DNA from: Pedobacter hiemivivus
GTDB lineage: Bacteria; Bacteroidota; Bacteroidia; Sphingobacteriales; Sphingobacteriaceae
DNA length: 64,000 bases
Direction of reading: 5' to 3'
Assembly (NCBI RefSeq): GCF_004331685.1
Contig: NZ_SJSM01000007.1
Span: forward strand, 62,001 to 126,000
The notes under the pieces are model-generated. The model saw nothing but the letters and a program-made list of their open reading frames with translations. It was not told the DNA's origin and did no database searches. The position numbers were made by a program, and so were the translations under genes. Shown here in pieces: positions 19,201 to 26,552 of the stretch; position 1 is the stretch's first letter, and every line of letters begins with the position of its first letter.

Positions 19201-22032
19201 ATGTCTTTTTTCACGAATACGAGTAGTGGGGTAGGTGCTTATGAAAAAGCCTATGGCGCTTCTGTACGTTGTATCAGTGATCAGCTTAAAATAGCACCTG
19301 TGATAAGTGATGTTATCGTTCCTGCTGCTACATTAAAGGGAGGCAATGCCGAGGCTCAAGCCACGATTACCTATGATGGTAGTGTGGACATTACAGCGAA
19401 AGGATTGGTATGGAATACTACCGGTAATCCAACACTGGCTGATAATGTGGTCCCATTAGGATCTGGTATAGGTGCAATTGTAGGTGCTTTGACAGGACTT
19501 AATGAAGAGCATACCTATTATGTAAAGGCTTTTGCTACAAATAGTGTAGGCACGGGATATAGTGCTAATGAAGCCAGTTTTAAAGTTTGTCCGGAGGCTT
19601 TTACTGTTAATCACCTACAAGGTTTTAGTGGTGCTCCAGTTACAAAAACGGTAACTTATAATTCCATAAATAGCAGTGTTTCGGGTGCAGCAAGATGCTG
19701 GGTTACCCAAAATCTTGGTGCGGACCGTCAAGCAACGTCAGCTAATGATGCGACCGAAGCCTCTGCAGGATGGTACTGGCAGTTTAATAGATTGCAAGGT
19801 TATAAAATGGATGTTACCCGTACACCAGGTGCAACATGGATCGGGGCTATTAATGAAAATAGTGATTGGGTTCCTGCCAACGACCCTTGTGTTCAGATGT
19901 TAAGCGGAGGATGGAGATTACCTACTGGTACAGAATTGACTAATGCGAGGGCTGCTCCACAAAACTGGACCAACGTTAATGCTGGATATAATTCAGTACT
20001 GAAATTACATGCTGCTGGTTTCTTTAGCTATACCAGTGCCTTTGCTCGTCGTGGAACGGAAGGTTATTATTGGTCAAGCTCACAGACAAGTACTGGTATG
20101 GCAACGATGTTGTATTTCACTGGTTCGGCTAGCGCGGCAATTCCTCTTGAGAAGACCTACGGCTGGTCTGTACGTTGTTTAAGAGATCAGATTATTAAAA
20201 CAGCACCTGTGGTAGGCGATGTTGTAGTGCCTGCTATTACTATAAAAGATGGCAATGCCGAAGGTCAAGCTGCAGTTCTAAATGCTGGAGGCGCTCCGGT
20301 CACAGTAAAAGGATTGGTATGGAATACTACAGGCAATCCAACATTGGCAGATCAGGTGATTTCATCAGGATCTGGTATTGGGGCAATTATAGGCACTTTG
20401 ACGGGGCTGAGTGAAGAACTTACTTATTACGTAAGGGCTTTTGCTACAAATAGCGCAGGTACAGGCTACAGTGCAACGGCAACCAGAGTTAGCACTAAGG
20501 TTTGTCCGCCAACATTTACTGTATCACATATTGCAGGTGTTAATGGGGCCGCGGCTACTAAAACGGTAACCTATAAAACTGCAATTACCAGTGTTTCGGG
20601 AGCACCAAAATGCTGGATCACTCAAAACCTTGGTGCAGATCGGCAGGCAACTTCTGCTACTGATGCTACCGAAGCCTCAGCAGGCTGGTACTATCAGTTC
20701 AATAAACTTCAAGGCTATAAAGTGGATGATGCACTAACGCGAACACCAACAGCATGGAATGGAAGTGTTAATGAGAATAGCGACTGGGCTCCTGCCAACG
20801 ATCCTTGTATTCAGTTATTGGGTGGAGGATGGAGGTTACCCACGGCTACAGAATTGACGAACACGCTCGGCGCTCCACAAAACTGGGCAGGTATTAATGA
20901 TGCCTATAATTCCGGGCTAAAATTACATGCTGCAGGTTTAGTTAGTTACGATGGTACTTTTCATTATCGTGGACAGTATGGTTTTTTCTGGTCAAATAAA
21001 AAAACAAGTAATACGCTCGCTTCGGTTTTGTGTTTCAGTACGTTTACGTCAATGTACTCCTACGAGAAAGGTTATGCCTGGGCTGTACGTTGTTTAAGTG
21101 ATGAGATTAAAACAACTCCATACGTTAGTGCTGTTGTTGTGCCTGCTGCTACAATGACACTTAACAGTGCCGAAGCTCAAGCTACAGTTACACATGATGG
21201 TGGTGTTTCGGTTACTGCGAAAGGATTGGTATGGAATACCACCGGTAACCCGACATTGGCAGACAACGTTATTCCATCTGGGGTGGGTATAGGTGCAATT
21301 GCAGTTACTTTAACTGGACTAAGTGAAGAATTTATTTATTATGTAAAAGCCTTCGCTACAAATAGCGAAGGGACCAGTTACAGTGCTGTCGCTAACTTTA
21401 GTACTAAAGTCTGTCCACCAACATTTACAGTAGTACACGTTGCAGGAGTTAATGGTGCACCGGTTTCTAAAACGGTAACCTATAAAACTGTAGTTAGCAG
21501 TATTTCTGGAGCGCCAAAATGCTGGATTACTCAAAATCTTGGGGCCGATCAGCAGGCTATTTCAGCCACAGATGCTACTGAGGCCTCAGCAGGTTGGTAT
21601 TGGCAGTTTAATAAATTGCAGGGGTATAAAGCGGATGCAGCAGGTACACGTGCACCAGCTACAGTATGGATAGGGAGTATTAATGAGAATAGTGACTGGG
21701 CGCCTGTCAATGACCCTTGTACTCAGATGCTAGGGGGAGGATGGAGATTGCCTACTGGTACAGAATTGACAAAGGTATGGACTACGCCAAAAAGTTGGAC
21801 AGGTAGCGCGGATGGATATAATTCAGTACTGAAAATACATGGTGCCGGTTATTTAAGCAATACAGGTGCCCTTTTTCGTCGTGGATCGGAAGGTTATTTA
21901 TATTCCAGCTCACAGGTAAATAATACTTCAGCGACGATGTTGTATTTCACAGGTACTGCTAGTGAAGTAATTCCCTTTAGTAAAGTTTATGCCTGGTCTG
22001 CACGTTGTATAAATGATAAGACTGCTAATTAA
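10249..22032 (+). CDS. Giant (3927 aa) surface protein: 25 fibronectin-like repeats and six FISUMP domains
   Basis: Translation starts at a TTG two bases after the PorP/SprF stop, with AGGAG 11 bases upstream inside that gene, so coupling is likely. The signal peptide ends at NLVHAQ. Residues ~25-190 hold three short copies of a GxxYY...NGTxW module also seen in the upstream tail-fibre-like proteins. Then come 20 tandem ~95-residue repeats, each with a T(L/V)...SGG.I..DGG..VT.RG.(V/C)WS first half and a TYYVRAYATNSVGTAYG second half. From ~16850 FISUMP domains (CWITQNLGAD, GWYWQFNKLQGYK, GGGWRLPTGTE, SVRC) alternate with five more repeats, giving six FISUMP copies; the last ends the protein. 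FISUMP is found in secreted proteins of Fibrobacterota and Bacteroidota with unknown function. No T9SS C-terminal domain is visible. An adhesin or matrix role is inference. Confidence 0.9.
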   Translation: MKKFHGILLLFLLFTSNLVHAQHPFSVINDIPHLALRDPATITAPEMGMIVYSTVEEQPLIYTGTDWETLCTTKIWNVTAEDHFTVKGGISYLPVLAADPANNNKAGTIYYSSANHSTMINNGTSWIKIRDLGGSTFTESKSFAAGVDVKTFKLPVLQNNPSTPGLKKGAFYINALSRSIRYYDGVVWRDLKCIDLPTITTLPVTDITSMTALSGGDITDDGGSPVTARGIRWSVNGDPIDDPSATMTNDGSGVGVFPSSLVGLLSNTTYYVRAYAVNSQGTVYGNLIQFTTAPPVLPVLSFATVSITNITEKSAQGTLNILNNGGALVTDRGFAWSTDRINWTYGSSTAIDRSDVGIFISNLVDLLPGTTYYAKGYATNSVGTIYTSETSFVTSSAPFIVTIKPTRITGIDAFSGGHISNNGGSTVTLRGICWSTEELPTIALITKTEEPIVGDGVGSFSSMLSGLTPGVKYYVRAYAVNDAGLAYGKQETFSTPNYATVATLSASSFFNNTATGGGQVLADGGAEVTSRGVCWSLVENPTIDRSHTLNGTGLGIFSSKLTDLLPNKTYHMRAYATNVVGTVYGADKTFVIIPEIPSVETLAPIAITNISATAGGNITSNGGADITFRGVKWSVKGDPVDDAAAVTTTDGADIGTYQSLLTSLMGNTTYYVRAYATNRNGTAYGELLEFTTLAPQIPVLAGAALTLSNMTFTEITGSIHILNNGGASVVSRGVMYSTDRINYQTHESLTQNPTDLGVFVSNITGLLPGTVYYAKGFANNSAGTAYTKEVSFTTPLYLSLTTTPVSMVTNNSAESGGRIIGTITSGVTFTGICWGTSPNPTIGDDYISGAVSDTFVSKIGGLMGSTKYYVRAYAGNNSTIVYGNEESFVTATSGLATVTTVEIVNATATTGLIKGNVSDNGGSLLTTRGICWNTTGDPTTADQYAADGNDLGDFLVGINGLAPLTKYYVRAYAVNGVGTAYGDELTFTTAAIPTPATVTSLPASGITGFSANSGGDITSDGGSTVTQSGICWSTSALPTTADQHANGSVAIGHFTHALTGLKANTIYYIRAYAINEVGIAYGQIEQFTTAPAVLATLTTKAAQSGAQGVTGDSGGTIINNGGALITEQGLVWSTTAGFNPDTVSTNRISASGADSFNTTITGLKPGTTYYIRAFATNSVGTAYAANEVQFKTFALPLVTTSSIEPATITSMAAMAGGNISDNGGTAVSVSGVCWSTSRNPVLTDGHASGTVGMGSFTNKIDKLLASTTYYVRAYATNSVGTAYGEELSFTTLPAILASITTTAAITTSATAASSGGRIENNGGAIVTTRGLYWSTQPNFNPDTVTVHKTVEHGAFMGSFTAQLSGLKEYTVYYVLAYATNSVGTAYGNLVSFVTPQLATLTTLYTTAIGSTSAISGGDISDEGGSAVYARGVVWSGHADFNPDTVVVNRTSNGSRDGVFTSPLKKLKPNTTYYVRAYATNIAGTSYGNLLSFITNPPVLASLTTKDAIGITGSTAQTGGIITDNGGVEVTTRGLVWSTSPGFRPDTVVNNKTTHAGVGIGSFNSTITNLLPGVTYYIRAYTINSVGIAYGNELSFTTLTVPTLTTNDVSASSLGITAIGGGTIISDGAAAITDQGVVWSTSTNPLLGSAMQTSNDPVTGNTFRSILKSLEPVTVYYVKAYAINSLGTGYGNELTFTTPPVLPTLTTSYITANSNSSAITGGEISKDGGAAITARGVIWSTDRNFNPATVTVSKTQNGTGMGIFTSEVTNLALSTAYYVRAYATNSVGTAYGNQVTVTLFATAPRIKTTEVTDLGGFSANAGGEMTSDGGSDITLKGLCWSTLSNPTINDSKSSNGSGMDAFTATMTNLTPNTLYYVRAYAVNKIGVAYGIERTFITNAFPTLTITTPVTNIRATIATSGGEITNDGRSPILARGVTWNTTGNPTIALAAKTVDNTTTGIGSFVAQLTGLTENTTYYVRAYATNAVGTTYGSQVLFTSVEVTLPLLSTHTPSLIGSRFATSGGEVTYDGGMPVTQRGICWSTRPEPTIDSLTKINHATGGEGTFGIPFTGLAPGTKYYLRAYATNIKGTAYGQEEVFSTPAELPVLSQVRISEITKVSVKATAAVSFDGGSTVTTRGLVWNMTGNPTLENGTLIPIGAGNGSFYDTITGLNEEFTYYVRAYATNEVGTGYSPIETSFSTKICPPTFIVTHIEGYNGAPVTKVVTYNTVRTILSGEPRCWITQNLGADHEATAVTDATEASAGWYWQFNKLQAYKMDGTSRQPNTAFARTISENSDWVPDNDPCLQMLGGGWRLPTGTELTNVSGAPQNWTNYNAAYNSVLKLHNAGLFSYTGEFIRRGTEGYYWSSTQTDATQASAMYFTAGASAVIPFEKSYGWSVRCIGDQLVKMAPFVSDVVVPAATMTLNSAEAQATVTHDGGTAVTAKGLVWNTTGNPTMADHVIPFGSGIGAIAGTLTGLEEGPTYYVRAFATNEIGTTYSSVENSFKICPPTFTVSHTLGFNGAPVTKTVTYKSVSTNISGAARCWITQNLGADQQGTSAYDATETSAGWFWQFNRLQGYKAEGATTIPATGWNTSINENKDWEADNDPCVRLLGGGWRLPTTTEWTNARDIPQNWTNMNMAYNSVLKIHAAGILDARTGALIRRGTEAYFWSGTQGSVNLGGNLYFTAGVGSMAAFDKTYGSSIRCLRDQVVKSLPSVSTVTVPAATLKSDRAEVLSTVTRDGGSPVTAKGLVWNTTGNPTLADQVIQSGSGIGAITGTLMGLSEDLTYYVRAYATNEIGTGYSPIETSFTTKLCPPTFIISHIAGVNGSPVTKMVSYKTAITSLSGAPKCWITQNLGADHQATFANDDTEASAGWFWQFNKLQGYKAEGTIITGTGWIGAINENSDWAPANDPCAQMLGGGWRLPTATEWTNTLGAPQNWANVMNAYNSALKIHGAGFLSYQGPLYRRGTDIMLWSSKQANLTQGTMSFFTNTSSGVGAYEKAYGASVRCISDQLKIAPVISDVIVPAATLKGGNAEAQATITYDGSVDITAKGLVWNTTGNPTLADNVVPLGSGIGAIVGALTGLNEEHTYYVKAFATNSVGTGYSANEASFKVCPEAFTVNHLQGFSGAPVTKTVTYNSINSSVSGAARCWVTQNLGADRQATSANDATEASAGWYWQFNRLQGYKMDVTRTPGATWIGAINENSDWVPANDPCVQMLSGGWRLPTGTELTNARAAPQNWTNVNAGYNSVLKLHAAGFFSYTSAFARRGTEGYYWSSSQTSTGMATMLYFTGSASAAIPLEKTYGWSVRCLRDQIIKTAPVVGDVVVPAITIKDGNAEGQAAVLNAGGAPVTVKGLVWNTTGNPTLADQVISSGSGIGAIIGTLTGLSEELTYYVRAFATNSAGTGYSATATRVSTKVCPPTFTVSHIAGVNGAAATKTVTYKTAITSVSGAPKCWITQNLGADRQATSATDATEASAGWYYQFNKLQGYKVDDALTRTPTAWNGSVNENSDWAPANDPCIQLLGGGWRLPTATELTNTLGAPQNWAGINDAYNSGLKLHAAGLVSYDGTFHYRGQYGFFWSNKKTSNTLASVLCFSTFTSMYSYEKGYAWAVRCLSDEIKTTPYVSAVVVPAATMTLNSAEAQATVTHDGGVSVTAKGLVWNTTGNPTLADNVIPSGVGIGAIAVTLTGLSEEFIYYVKAFATNSEGTSYSAVANFSTKVCPPTFTVVHVAGVNGAPVSKTVTYKTVVSSISGAPKCWITQNLGADQQAISATDATEASAGWYWQFNKLQGYKADAAGTRAPATVWIGSINENSDWAPVNDPCTQMLGGGWRLPTGTELTKVWTTPKSWTGSADGYNSVLKIHGAGYLSNTGALFRRGSEGYLYSSSQVNNTSATMLYFTGTASEVIPFSKVYAWSARCINDKTAN
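10830..22029 (+). repeat. Intragenic repeat array of the giant surface protein
   Basis: In-frame ~280-300 bp repeats coding for the fibronectin-like units. Twenty follow one another up to ~16845, then five alternate with six ~570 bp FISUMP units. Copies are diverged at DNA level except local blocks; the longest identical block I noticed is 63 bases shared by 17494-17556 and 21142-21204. Direct in-frame repeats like these allow length change by recombination. Confidence 0.85.
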
Positions 22033-22063
22033 TATTGATTTTTTAAGATAAAGGTGACAAACA

Positions 22064-22900
22064 ATGAAAACTAAAATACTGATTTTCTTATGCTCCATCT
22101 TCACTTTGAGTGCTATTGCGCAAGTTAAAAACAAACCAAAAGAATTTGTTTTAGGGTATGTCGATAGTCTTCATTCTGAAATCTTAAAAGAAGACCGGAT
22201 CATTAATATTTACCTACCTGAAGGTTATGATAAAGACACAAAGTATCCGGTCATCTATTTGCTGGACGGCTCGGCAGATGAAGATTTTATCCATGTGGTT
22301 GGGATTGTGCAGTACAATACCTTTTCCTGGATAAACAGGATACCAAAATCTATAGTCATTGGCATAGCTAATAAAAATCGTAAACGTGATTTTACTTCTC
22401 CTGCTACGCAAGCCAGTGATCGTAAATTTATACCAAACAATGGAGGTTCTGCTAATTTTATCGCTTTTCTGGAAAAGGAGCTACAGCCTTATGTAGAGAA
22501 AAAGTACAAAACGGATGGTTTTAAAACAATTATCGGACAGTCCTTGGGCGGCTTATTGGCAACCGAGATTTTATTTAAAAAGCCAAGACTTTTTAACAAT
22601 TATATCATCATGAGTCCTAGTCTTTGGTGGAATGATGGCGCTTTGTTAAAGGCGAAGCCGGAAGTACTGGAAAAGAATTATAATAACCCTACTAATATTT
22701 ATATTGGTGTAGGAAAAGAAGGCTCATTTGACGGCAAGCGTATCATGGAAGATGATGCCAAATTGTTATATGAGAAAATCAAACTAGGTCAGTCTAGAAA
22801 TGTAAAAGTACATTTCGATTATTTACCGGAAGAGGATCATGCTACGGTTACCCACCAGGCTATCTTTAACGCTTTTCGCATTTTATATCCCAAGAAATAG
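22064..22900 (+). CDS. Alpha/beta-hydrolase esterase, enterochelin-esterase-like (Fes/IroE type)
   Basis: A 278-residue protein with a signal peptide ending SAIAQ and an AAGGTG ribosome site 10 bases upstream. It carries the esterase D / Fes fold: RIINIYLPEGYDKDTKYPVIYLLDGS, the nucleophile elbow GQSLGG with Ser160, and EEDHATV with the likely catalytic His259. The family includes periplasmic siderophore esterases and acyl-ester hydrolases; the substrate cannot be told from sequence. It sits 31 bases after the giant gene with no terminator seen between, so it may be read through from that operon. The next gene, copA, has its own promoter-like element. Confidence 0.85.
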   Translation: MKTKILIFLCSIFTLSAIAQVKNKPKEFVLGYVDSLHSEILKEDRIINIYLPEGYDKDTKYPVIYLLDGSADEDFIHVVGIVQYNTFSWINRIPKSIVIGIANKNRKRDFTSPATQASDRKFIPNNGGSANFIAFLEKELQPYVEKKYKTDGFKTIIGQSLGGLLATEILFKKPRLFNNYIIMSPSLWWNDGALLKAKPEVLEKNYNNPTNIYIGVGKEGSFDGKRIMEDDAKLLYEKIKLGQSRNVKVHFDYLPEEDHATVTHQAIFNAFRILYPKK

Positions 22901-22963
22901 TTCTTTACAAAATTCTATAAACTTATCTCTGAATCCTGTAAATTAATCAGACCGTTGTCAACT

Positions 22964-22971
22964 TACCTTTG
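22964..22971 (+). promoter_or_regulatory. Bacteroidota -7 promoter element upstream of copA
   Basis: TACCTTTG fits the Bacteroidota -7 consensus TAnnTTTG and lies 26 bases upstream of the copA start. No TTG was found at the usual -33 spacing. The element overlaps a small inverted repeat: CTTTGT at 22967-22972 and ACAAAG at 22985-22990 flank TTAATTAA, a possible operator. Confidence 0.5.
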
Positions 22972-22996
22972 TATTGTTAATTAAACAAAGCAAGTT

Positions 22997-25237
22997 ATGA
23001 ACAACAATATAGAAACAATTTCGATGCCGGTGCTGGGTATGACCTGTGCAGCCTGTGCCGTGAGCGTTGAATCTATAATAGGCGCCCAATCAGGAGTTGA
23101 TAAAGCAGAGGTCAACTATGCTACTCAATCTGTAAAGGTAATTTACCATCCCGATGCAGTACAACCTGAAGCTTTACAGAAAGCAGTTCAATCTATTGGC
23201 TATGACTTGATCGTTGAACAGGAAGGCGCTAAAGAATTGCAGGAAGAAGCACAGAGAAATAATTATGAGGCTTTAAAAAAGCGGATGATCTATTCGTCAA
23301 TATTAACTATCCCAGTAGTCATTATTGGAATGTTCTTTATGGATATGCCTAATGGTAATTACTACATGATGGCTTTAACCACTCCGATATTGTTCTTTTT
23401 TGGCAAGAGCTTTTTTATCAATGCGTGGAAACAAGCCAAATTTGGAAAAGCCAATATGGATACGCTGGTAGCTTTAAGTACGGGTATCGCTTATCTTTTT
23501 AGTGTTTTCAATACCTTTAATCCAGAGTTTTGGCACAGTAGAGGATTACATCCACATGTATATTTTGAAGCAGCTGCGGTAGTTATTGTTTTCATCATGC
23601 TGGGTAAATTGTTGGAAGAAAAAGCTAAATCTAATACTTCTTCAGCGATCAAAAAACTGGTAGGCTTACAGCCAAAAACAGTAATGCTGATTACTGAGCA
23701 TGGTGAAAAAGAAATTCCTGTTGCTGATGTAAGGCTCAATGATCAATTGTTGGTACGCTCCGGTGAGAAGATTCCGGTAGATGGTGAGGTGTATGAAGGA
23801 AGCTCATTTGTAGATGAAAGTATGATTACTGGTGAACCTGTAGCTGTAGCTAAACAAGCGGGCGATAAGGTTTTTGCCGGAACGATTAACCAAAAAGGAA
23901 GCTTTAAATTTAAAGCAGAAAAGGTAGGTGGGGAGACCATGCTTGCCCAGATCATTAAGCTGGTGCAGGATGCGCAGGGCTCTAAAGCTCCAGTGCAGAA
24001 ATTGGTAGATAAAATTGCCGGCATATTTGTACCCATAGTTATTTTAATTGCCATTATCAGTTTAGGAGTATGGCTGCTGTTTGGTGGAGAACATGCATTT
24101 ACTCAAGGGATGCTTGCCATGGTTACTGTACTGGTGATTGCCTGCCCTTGTGCGTTGGGTTTGGCAACGCCTACAGCAATCATGGTAGGTATTGGCAAAG
24201 GTGCAGAAAATGGTATTTTAATTAAAGATGCAGAAGCACTGGAATTGGGTTATAAAGTAAATGCAGTGATTTTAGATAAAACAGGCACAATTACAGAAGG
24301 GAAACCGGAAGTGACTCACGTGGAGTGGGCTACTGAACTGCCGAAAGATAAACTGCAATTGCAGGAAATATTAGTTGCTTTGGAACAAGCTTCAGAGCAT
24401 CCATTGGCAGAAGCCATCGTGCGTAACTTGAAAAAAGGAGGCGTAAAAGGTGCTACGGTGACTGGTTTTGAAAGTCTGACCGGTAAAGGAGTAATGGCCG
24501 AGTTTGAAGGCGAAAAGTATTGGGCAGGAAGTCATAAGATCCTTACGGAGTTAAATGTACAGGTCTCTGAAGCTTTACAAAATAGGGTGGTAGAACTTCA
24601 GCAATTGGCGCAAACGGTGATTTACTTTACCAATGCAACGCAAGTATTGGCAATTGTATCTATAGCAGATCAGATTAAAGCGGGTTCAGCCAAAGCAGTT
24701 GCCGCATTAAGAAATGCGGGTATTGAGGTATATATGCTTACCGGAGATAATCAGCAGACTGCGGCTTCGGTAGCTAAACAGGCTGGGATCGATCATTTTC
24801 AGGCAGAGGTATTGCCTTCTGATAAATCAGACTTTGTGAAGCAATTGCAGGCACAAGGAAAAGTGGTAGCGATGATTGGCGATGGGATTAATGACAGTCA
24901 GGCCCTAGCACAAGCTGATGTTTCGATTGCCATGGGCAAAGGGTCGGATATTGCCATTGATGTAGCAAAAATTACACTGGTATCTTCTGATTTACAACAA
25001 GTGCCAAAAGCATTGCGTTTATCAAAGCTTACGGTTAAAACCATTCGTCAGAATTTGTTCTGGGCCTTTATTTATAACCTGATAGGGATTCCAATTGCTG
25101 CAGGGTTATTGTATCCGTTTAACGGGTTCTTGTTGAATCCAATGATTGCAGGAGCTGCAATGGCATTAAGTTCTGTATCAGTAGTGAGTAACAGTTTGCG
25201 TTTGAAATTCGCAAAGCTAGGCTCCACGTCATCCTGA
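22997..25237 (+). CDS. copA: Copper-translocating P1B-type ATPase
   Basis: A 746-residue inner-membrane Cu+ exporter. One N-terminal heavy-metal-associated domain has GMTCAAC with Cys17 and Cys20. The actuator motif is TGEPVAV, the membrane metal site is CPC at 383-385, the phosphorylated Asp427 lies in DKTGT, and GDGIND marks the hinge. The last membrane helices carry the P1B-1 signatures NLFWAFIYN and [12 protein letters not shown], which support Cu+/Ag+ rather than Zn/Cd. It heads the copper gene cluster. The 3' end is odd: the final five residues (GSTSS) and the stop codon are coded by, or at the edge of, a palindromic interspersed repeat, so the C-terminus appears to have been altered by its insertion. 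Confidence 0.95.
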   Translation: MNNNIETISMPVLGMTCAACAVSVESIIGAQSGVDKAEVNYATQSVKVIYHPDAVQPEALQKAVQSIGYDLIVEQEGAKELQEEAQRNNYEALKKRMIYSSILTIPVVIIGMFFMDMPNGNYYMMALTTPILFFFGKSFFINAWKQAKFGKANMDTLVALSTGIAYLFSVFNTFNPEFWHSRGLHPHVYFEAAAVVIVFIMLGKLLEEKAKSNTSSAIKKLVGLQPKTVMLITEHGEKEIPVADVRLNDQLLVRSGEKIPVDGEVYEGSSFVDESMITGEPVAVAKQAGDKVFAGTINQKGSFKFKAEKVGGETMLAQIIKLVQDAQGSKAPVQKLVDKIAGIFVPIVILIAIISLGVWLLFGGEHAFTQGMLAMVTVLVIACPCALGLATPTAIMVGIGKGAENGILIKDAEALELGYKVNAVILDKTGTITEGKPEVTHVEWATELPKDKLQLQEILVALEQASEHPLAEAIVRNLKKGGVKGATVTGFESLTGKGVMAEFEGEKYWAGSHKILTELNVQVSEALQNRVVELQQLAQTVIYFTNATQVLAIVSIADQIKAGSAKAVAALRNAGIEVYMLTGDNQQTAASVAKQAGIDHFQAEVLPSDKSDFVKQLQAQGKVVAMIGDGINDSQALAQADVSIAMGKGSDIAIDVAKITLVSSDLQQVPKALRLSKLTVKTIRQNLFWAFIYNLIGIPIAAGLLYPFNGFLLNPMIAGAAMALSSVSVVSNSLRLKFAKLGSTSS

Positions 25238-25309
25238 ATTTATTTCAGGACCCCTCACCTGCAAAGCCGCCTTTCTCTTGCGAGGTCCTGAGATAAACTC
25301 AGGATGACG
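25227..25309. repeat. Palindromic interspersed repeat, copy 1
   Basis: An ~83-bp element. Left arm 25227-25256 and right arm 25280-25309 are near-complements. Each arm is itself a hairpin (TCCTGAA...TTCAGGA). The central ~23 bases are unrelated to those of the second copy at 50289-50372. The left arm supplies the copA stop codon at 25235-25237. Confidence 0.85.
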
Positions 25310-25351
25310 ATCGAACTAAAGAAAAAATAACATTAACAAATAAATAATATC

Positions 25352-25564
25352 ATGGAAACACTAAAATTCAAAACAAATATCAAATGTTCAGGTTGCATCG
25401 CAACGGTAACTCCTTTTCTAAACGATTTACCACAAATCTCTAAATGGGAAGTAGATACTAACAATCCAGAAAAGATACTTACGGTAGAAGCTAATGATCA
25501 ACTAGATGCAGAAACAGTGGTAAATACGCTTCAAAAAGCTGGCTATATCGCTACAGAATTGTAA
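25352..25564 (+). CDS. Small heavy-metal-associated (HMA) protein, CopZ-like copper chaperone
   Basis: A 70-residue single HMA domain with no signal peptide. The metal motif is CSGC (Cys12, Cys15) in the ferredoxin-like fold, lacking the Met-x preceding residue of classical CopZ (KCSGC instead of MxCxxC). Size and position after copA suggest a cytoplasmic Cu+ carrier that feeds or shields the ATPase. It ends 18 bases before a strong terminator. Confidence 0.85.
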   Translation: METLKFKTNIKCSGCIATVTPFLNDLPQISKWEVDTNNPEKILTVEANDQLDAETVVNTLQKAGYIATEL

Positions 25565-25582
25565 TAATCTCAACACGCTATA

Positions 25583-25624
25583 AAAAAAGAACGGAATTAT
25601 ATAAAAATATCTCCGTTCTTTTTT
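25583..25624. terminator. Intrinsic terminator after the CopZ-like gene
   Basis: A 13-bp stem (AAAAAAGAACGGA with TCCGTTCTTTTTT) and 16-base loop. The A-tract and T-tract would allow termination in either direction. It should separate the copA unit from the downstream Cus-like unit. Confidence 0.85.
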
Positions 25625-25640
25625 CAATCTTTGAATCATA

Positions 25641-26039
25641 ATGAAAAGGACATTACTTACCATACTTGCCATTTTTTACCTAGGGATTTCCAGTGGGGCA
25701 ACTATGCACTTTCATTATTGCATGGGAGAGTTGGTAAGTTGGAGTCTGGAAAAGGAATCTAAAGACGCATGTGATTTCTGCGGAATGCCAAAATCCGTTT
25801 CTAAAAAGAAATCATGCTGCAAGGATGTTCAACAAGAGGTTAAATCTGAGAAGTCTCATAAAGCCAGTCAAACGGCTTATAAATTTGAGCAACTTTCTCA
25901 AGCCATCATACAGCCTGAATTATACGTTAATTATCAGGCACCTATACCGGTAAGAATTACCAGGGAAGCATTGAGCAATGCACCCCCTGATGGACAGCAT
26001 GTGCCTGTCTACCTAAAAAACTGTACTTACAGAATATAA
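25641..26039 (+). CDS. HYC_CC_PP family small exported protein, probable metal binder
   Basis: A 132-residue protein with an N-terminal hydrophobic segment. It shows the motifs that name this Bacteroidota family: HYC (25-27), CC (59-60) and PP (115-116), plus a CxxC at 44-47 and lysine-rich linkers. The cysteine and histidine pattern and the location between the copper ATPase genes and the Cus-like pump suggest copper binding in the periplasm. That role is inference; the family has no assigned function that I know of. Confidence 0.75.
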   Translation: MKRTLLTILAIFYLGISSGATMHFHYCMGELVSWSLEKESKDACDFCGMPKSVSKKKSCCKDVQQEVKSEKSHKASQTAYKFEQLSQAIIQPELYVNYQAPIPVRITREALSNAPPDGQHVPVYLKNCTYRI

Positions 26040-26170
26040 TACCCTCTTTCTTTTAATTTGTTGCATCTCTGTGCAACATGAAGCTGCCGTTACGCTGATT
26101 TTGTCAGTATCCTAAGGCGTATAGCTTCCAATCCAATTTATTTAACAATTTTCTTTAAAAACGAATTAAG

Positions 26171-26521
26171 ATGAAATCATTAAGAATTCTTTCGGTAGTC
26201 GCATTGACTTTCCTTGGTAGTGCTGTATTTGCACAATCTAAAACAGAAAAAATCAAAGTATTAGGTAATTGCGGAATGTGCAAGAAGACGATCGAAACTT
26301 CACTTAAAGTTCCTGGAGTAACTTCAGCAAATTGGGATAAAGTAACTAAGGTATTGACCGTGAGTTACGATTCTACTAAAATCACCAATGATCAGGTACA
26401 GCAAAAAGTTGCCGCATCAGGTTACGATACTGAAAAGGTAAAAGCTACAGAAGCTGCTTATGGTAAATTACCTGACTGCTGCCAGTACGACCGTTCAGGT
26501 AAAGCAAGTAAAGCGCACTAA
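26171..26521 (+). CDS. Periplasmic heavy-metal-associated domain protein
   Basis: A 116-residue protein with a signal peptide ending VFAQ. It holds one HMA domain with GNCGMC (Cys34, Cys37) and a C-terminal extension containing PDCCQYD. Such exported HMA proteins are common next to Cus-type efflux genes in Bacteroidota and probably deliver Cu+ or Ag+ to the pump in the periplasm. It lies 31 bases upstream of the pump gene. The 131 bases before it hold no feature I can support. Confidence 0.85.
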   Translation: MKSLRILSVVALTFLGSAVFAQSKTEKIKVLGNCGMCKKTIETSLKVPGVTSANWDKVTKVLTVSYDSTKITNDQVQQKVAASGYDTEKVKATEAAYGKLPDCCQYDRSGKASKAH

Positions 26522-26552
26522 TAAAATAATAAAAGAAAGAGGGTTATTATAA

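Noticed and set aside
10249..22032. Regularly spaced repeats that might be a CRISPR or satellite array
   Set aside because: Repeats are ~285 bases, in frame and encode fibronectin-like domains, far from CRISPR unit sizes.
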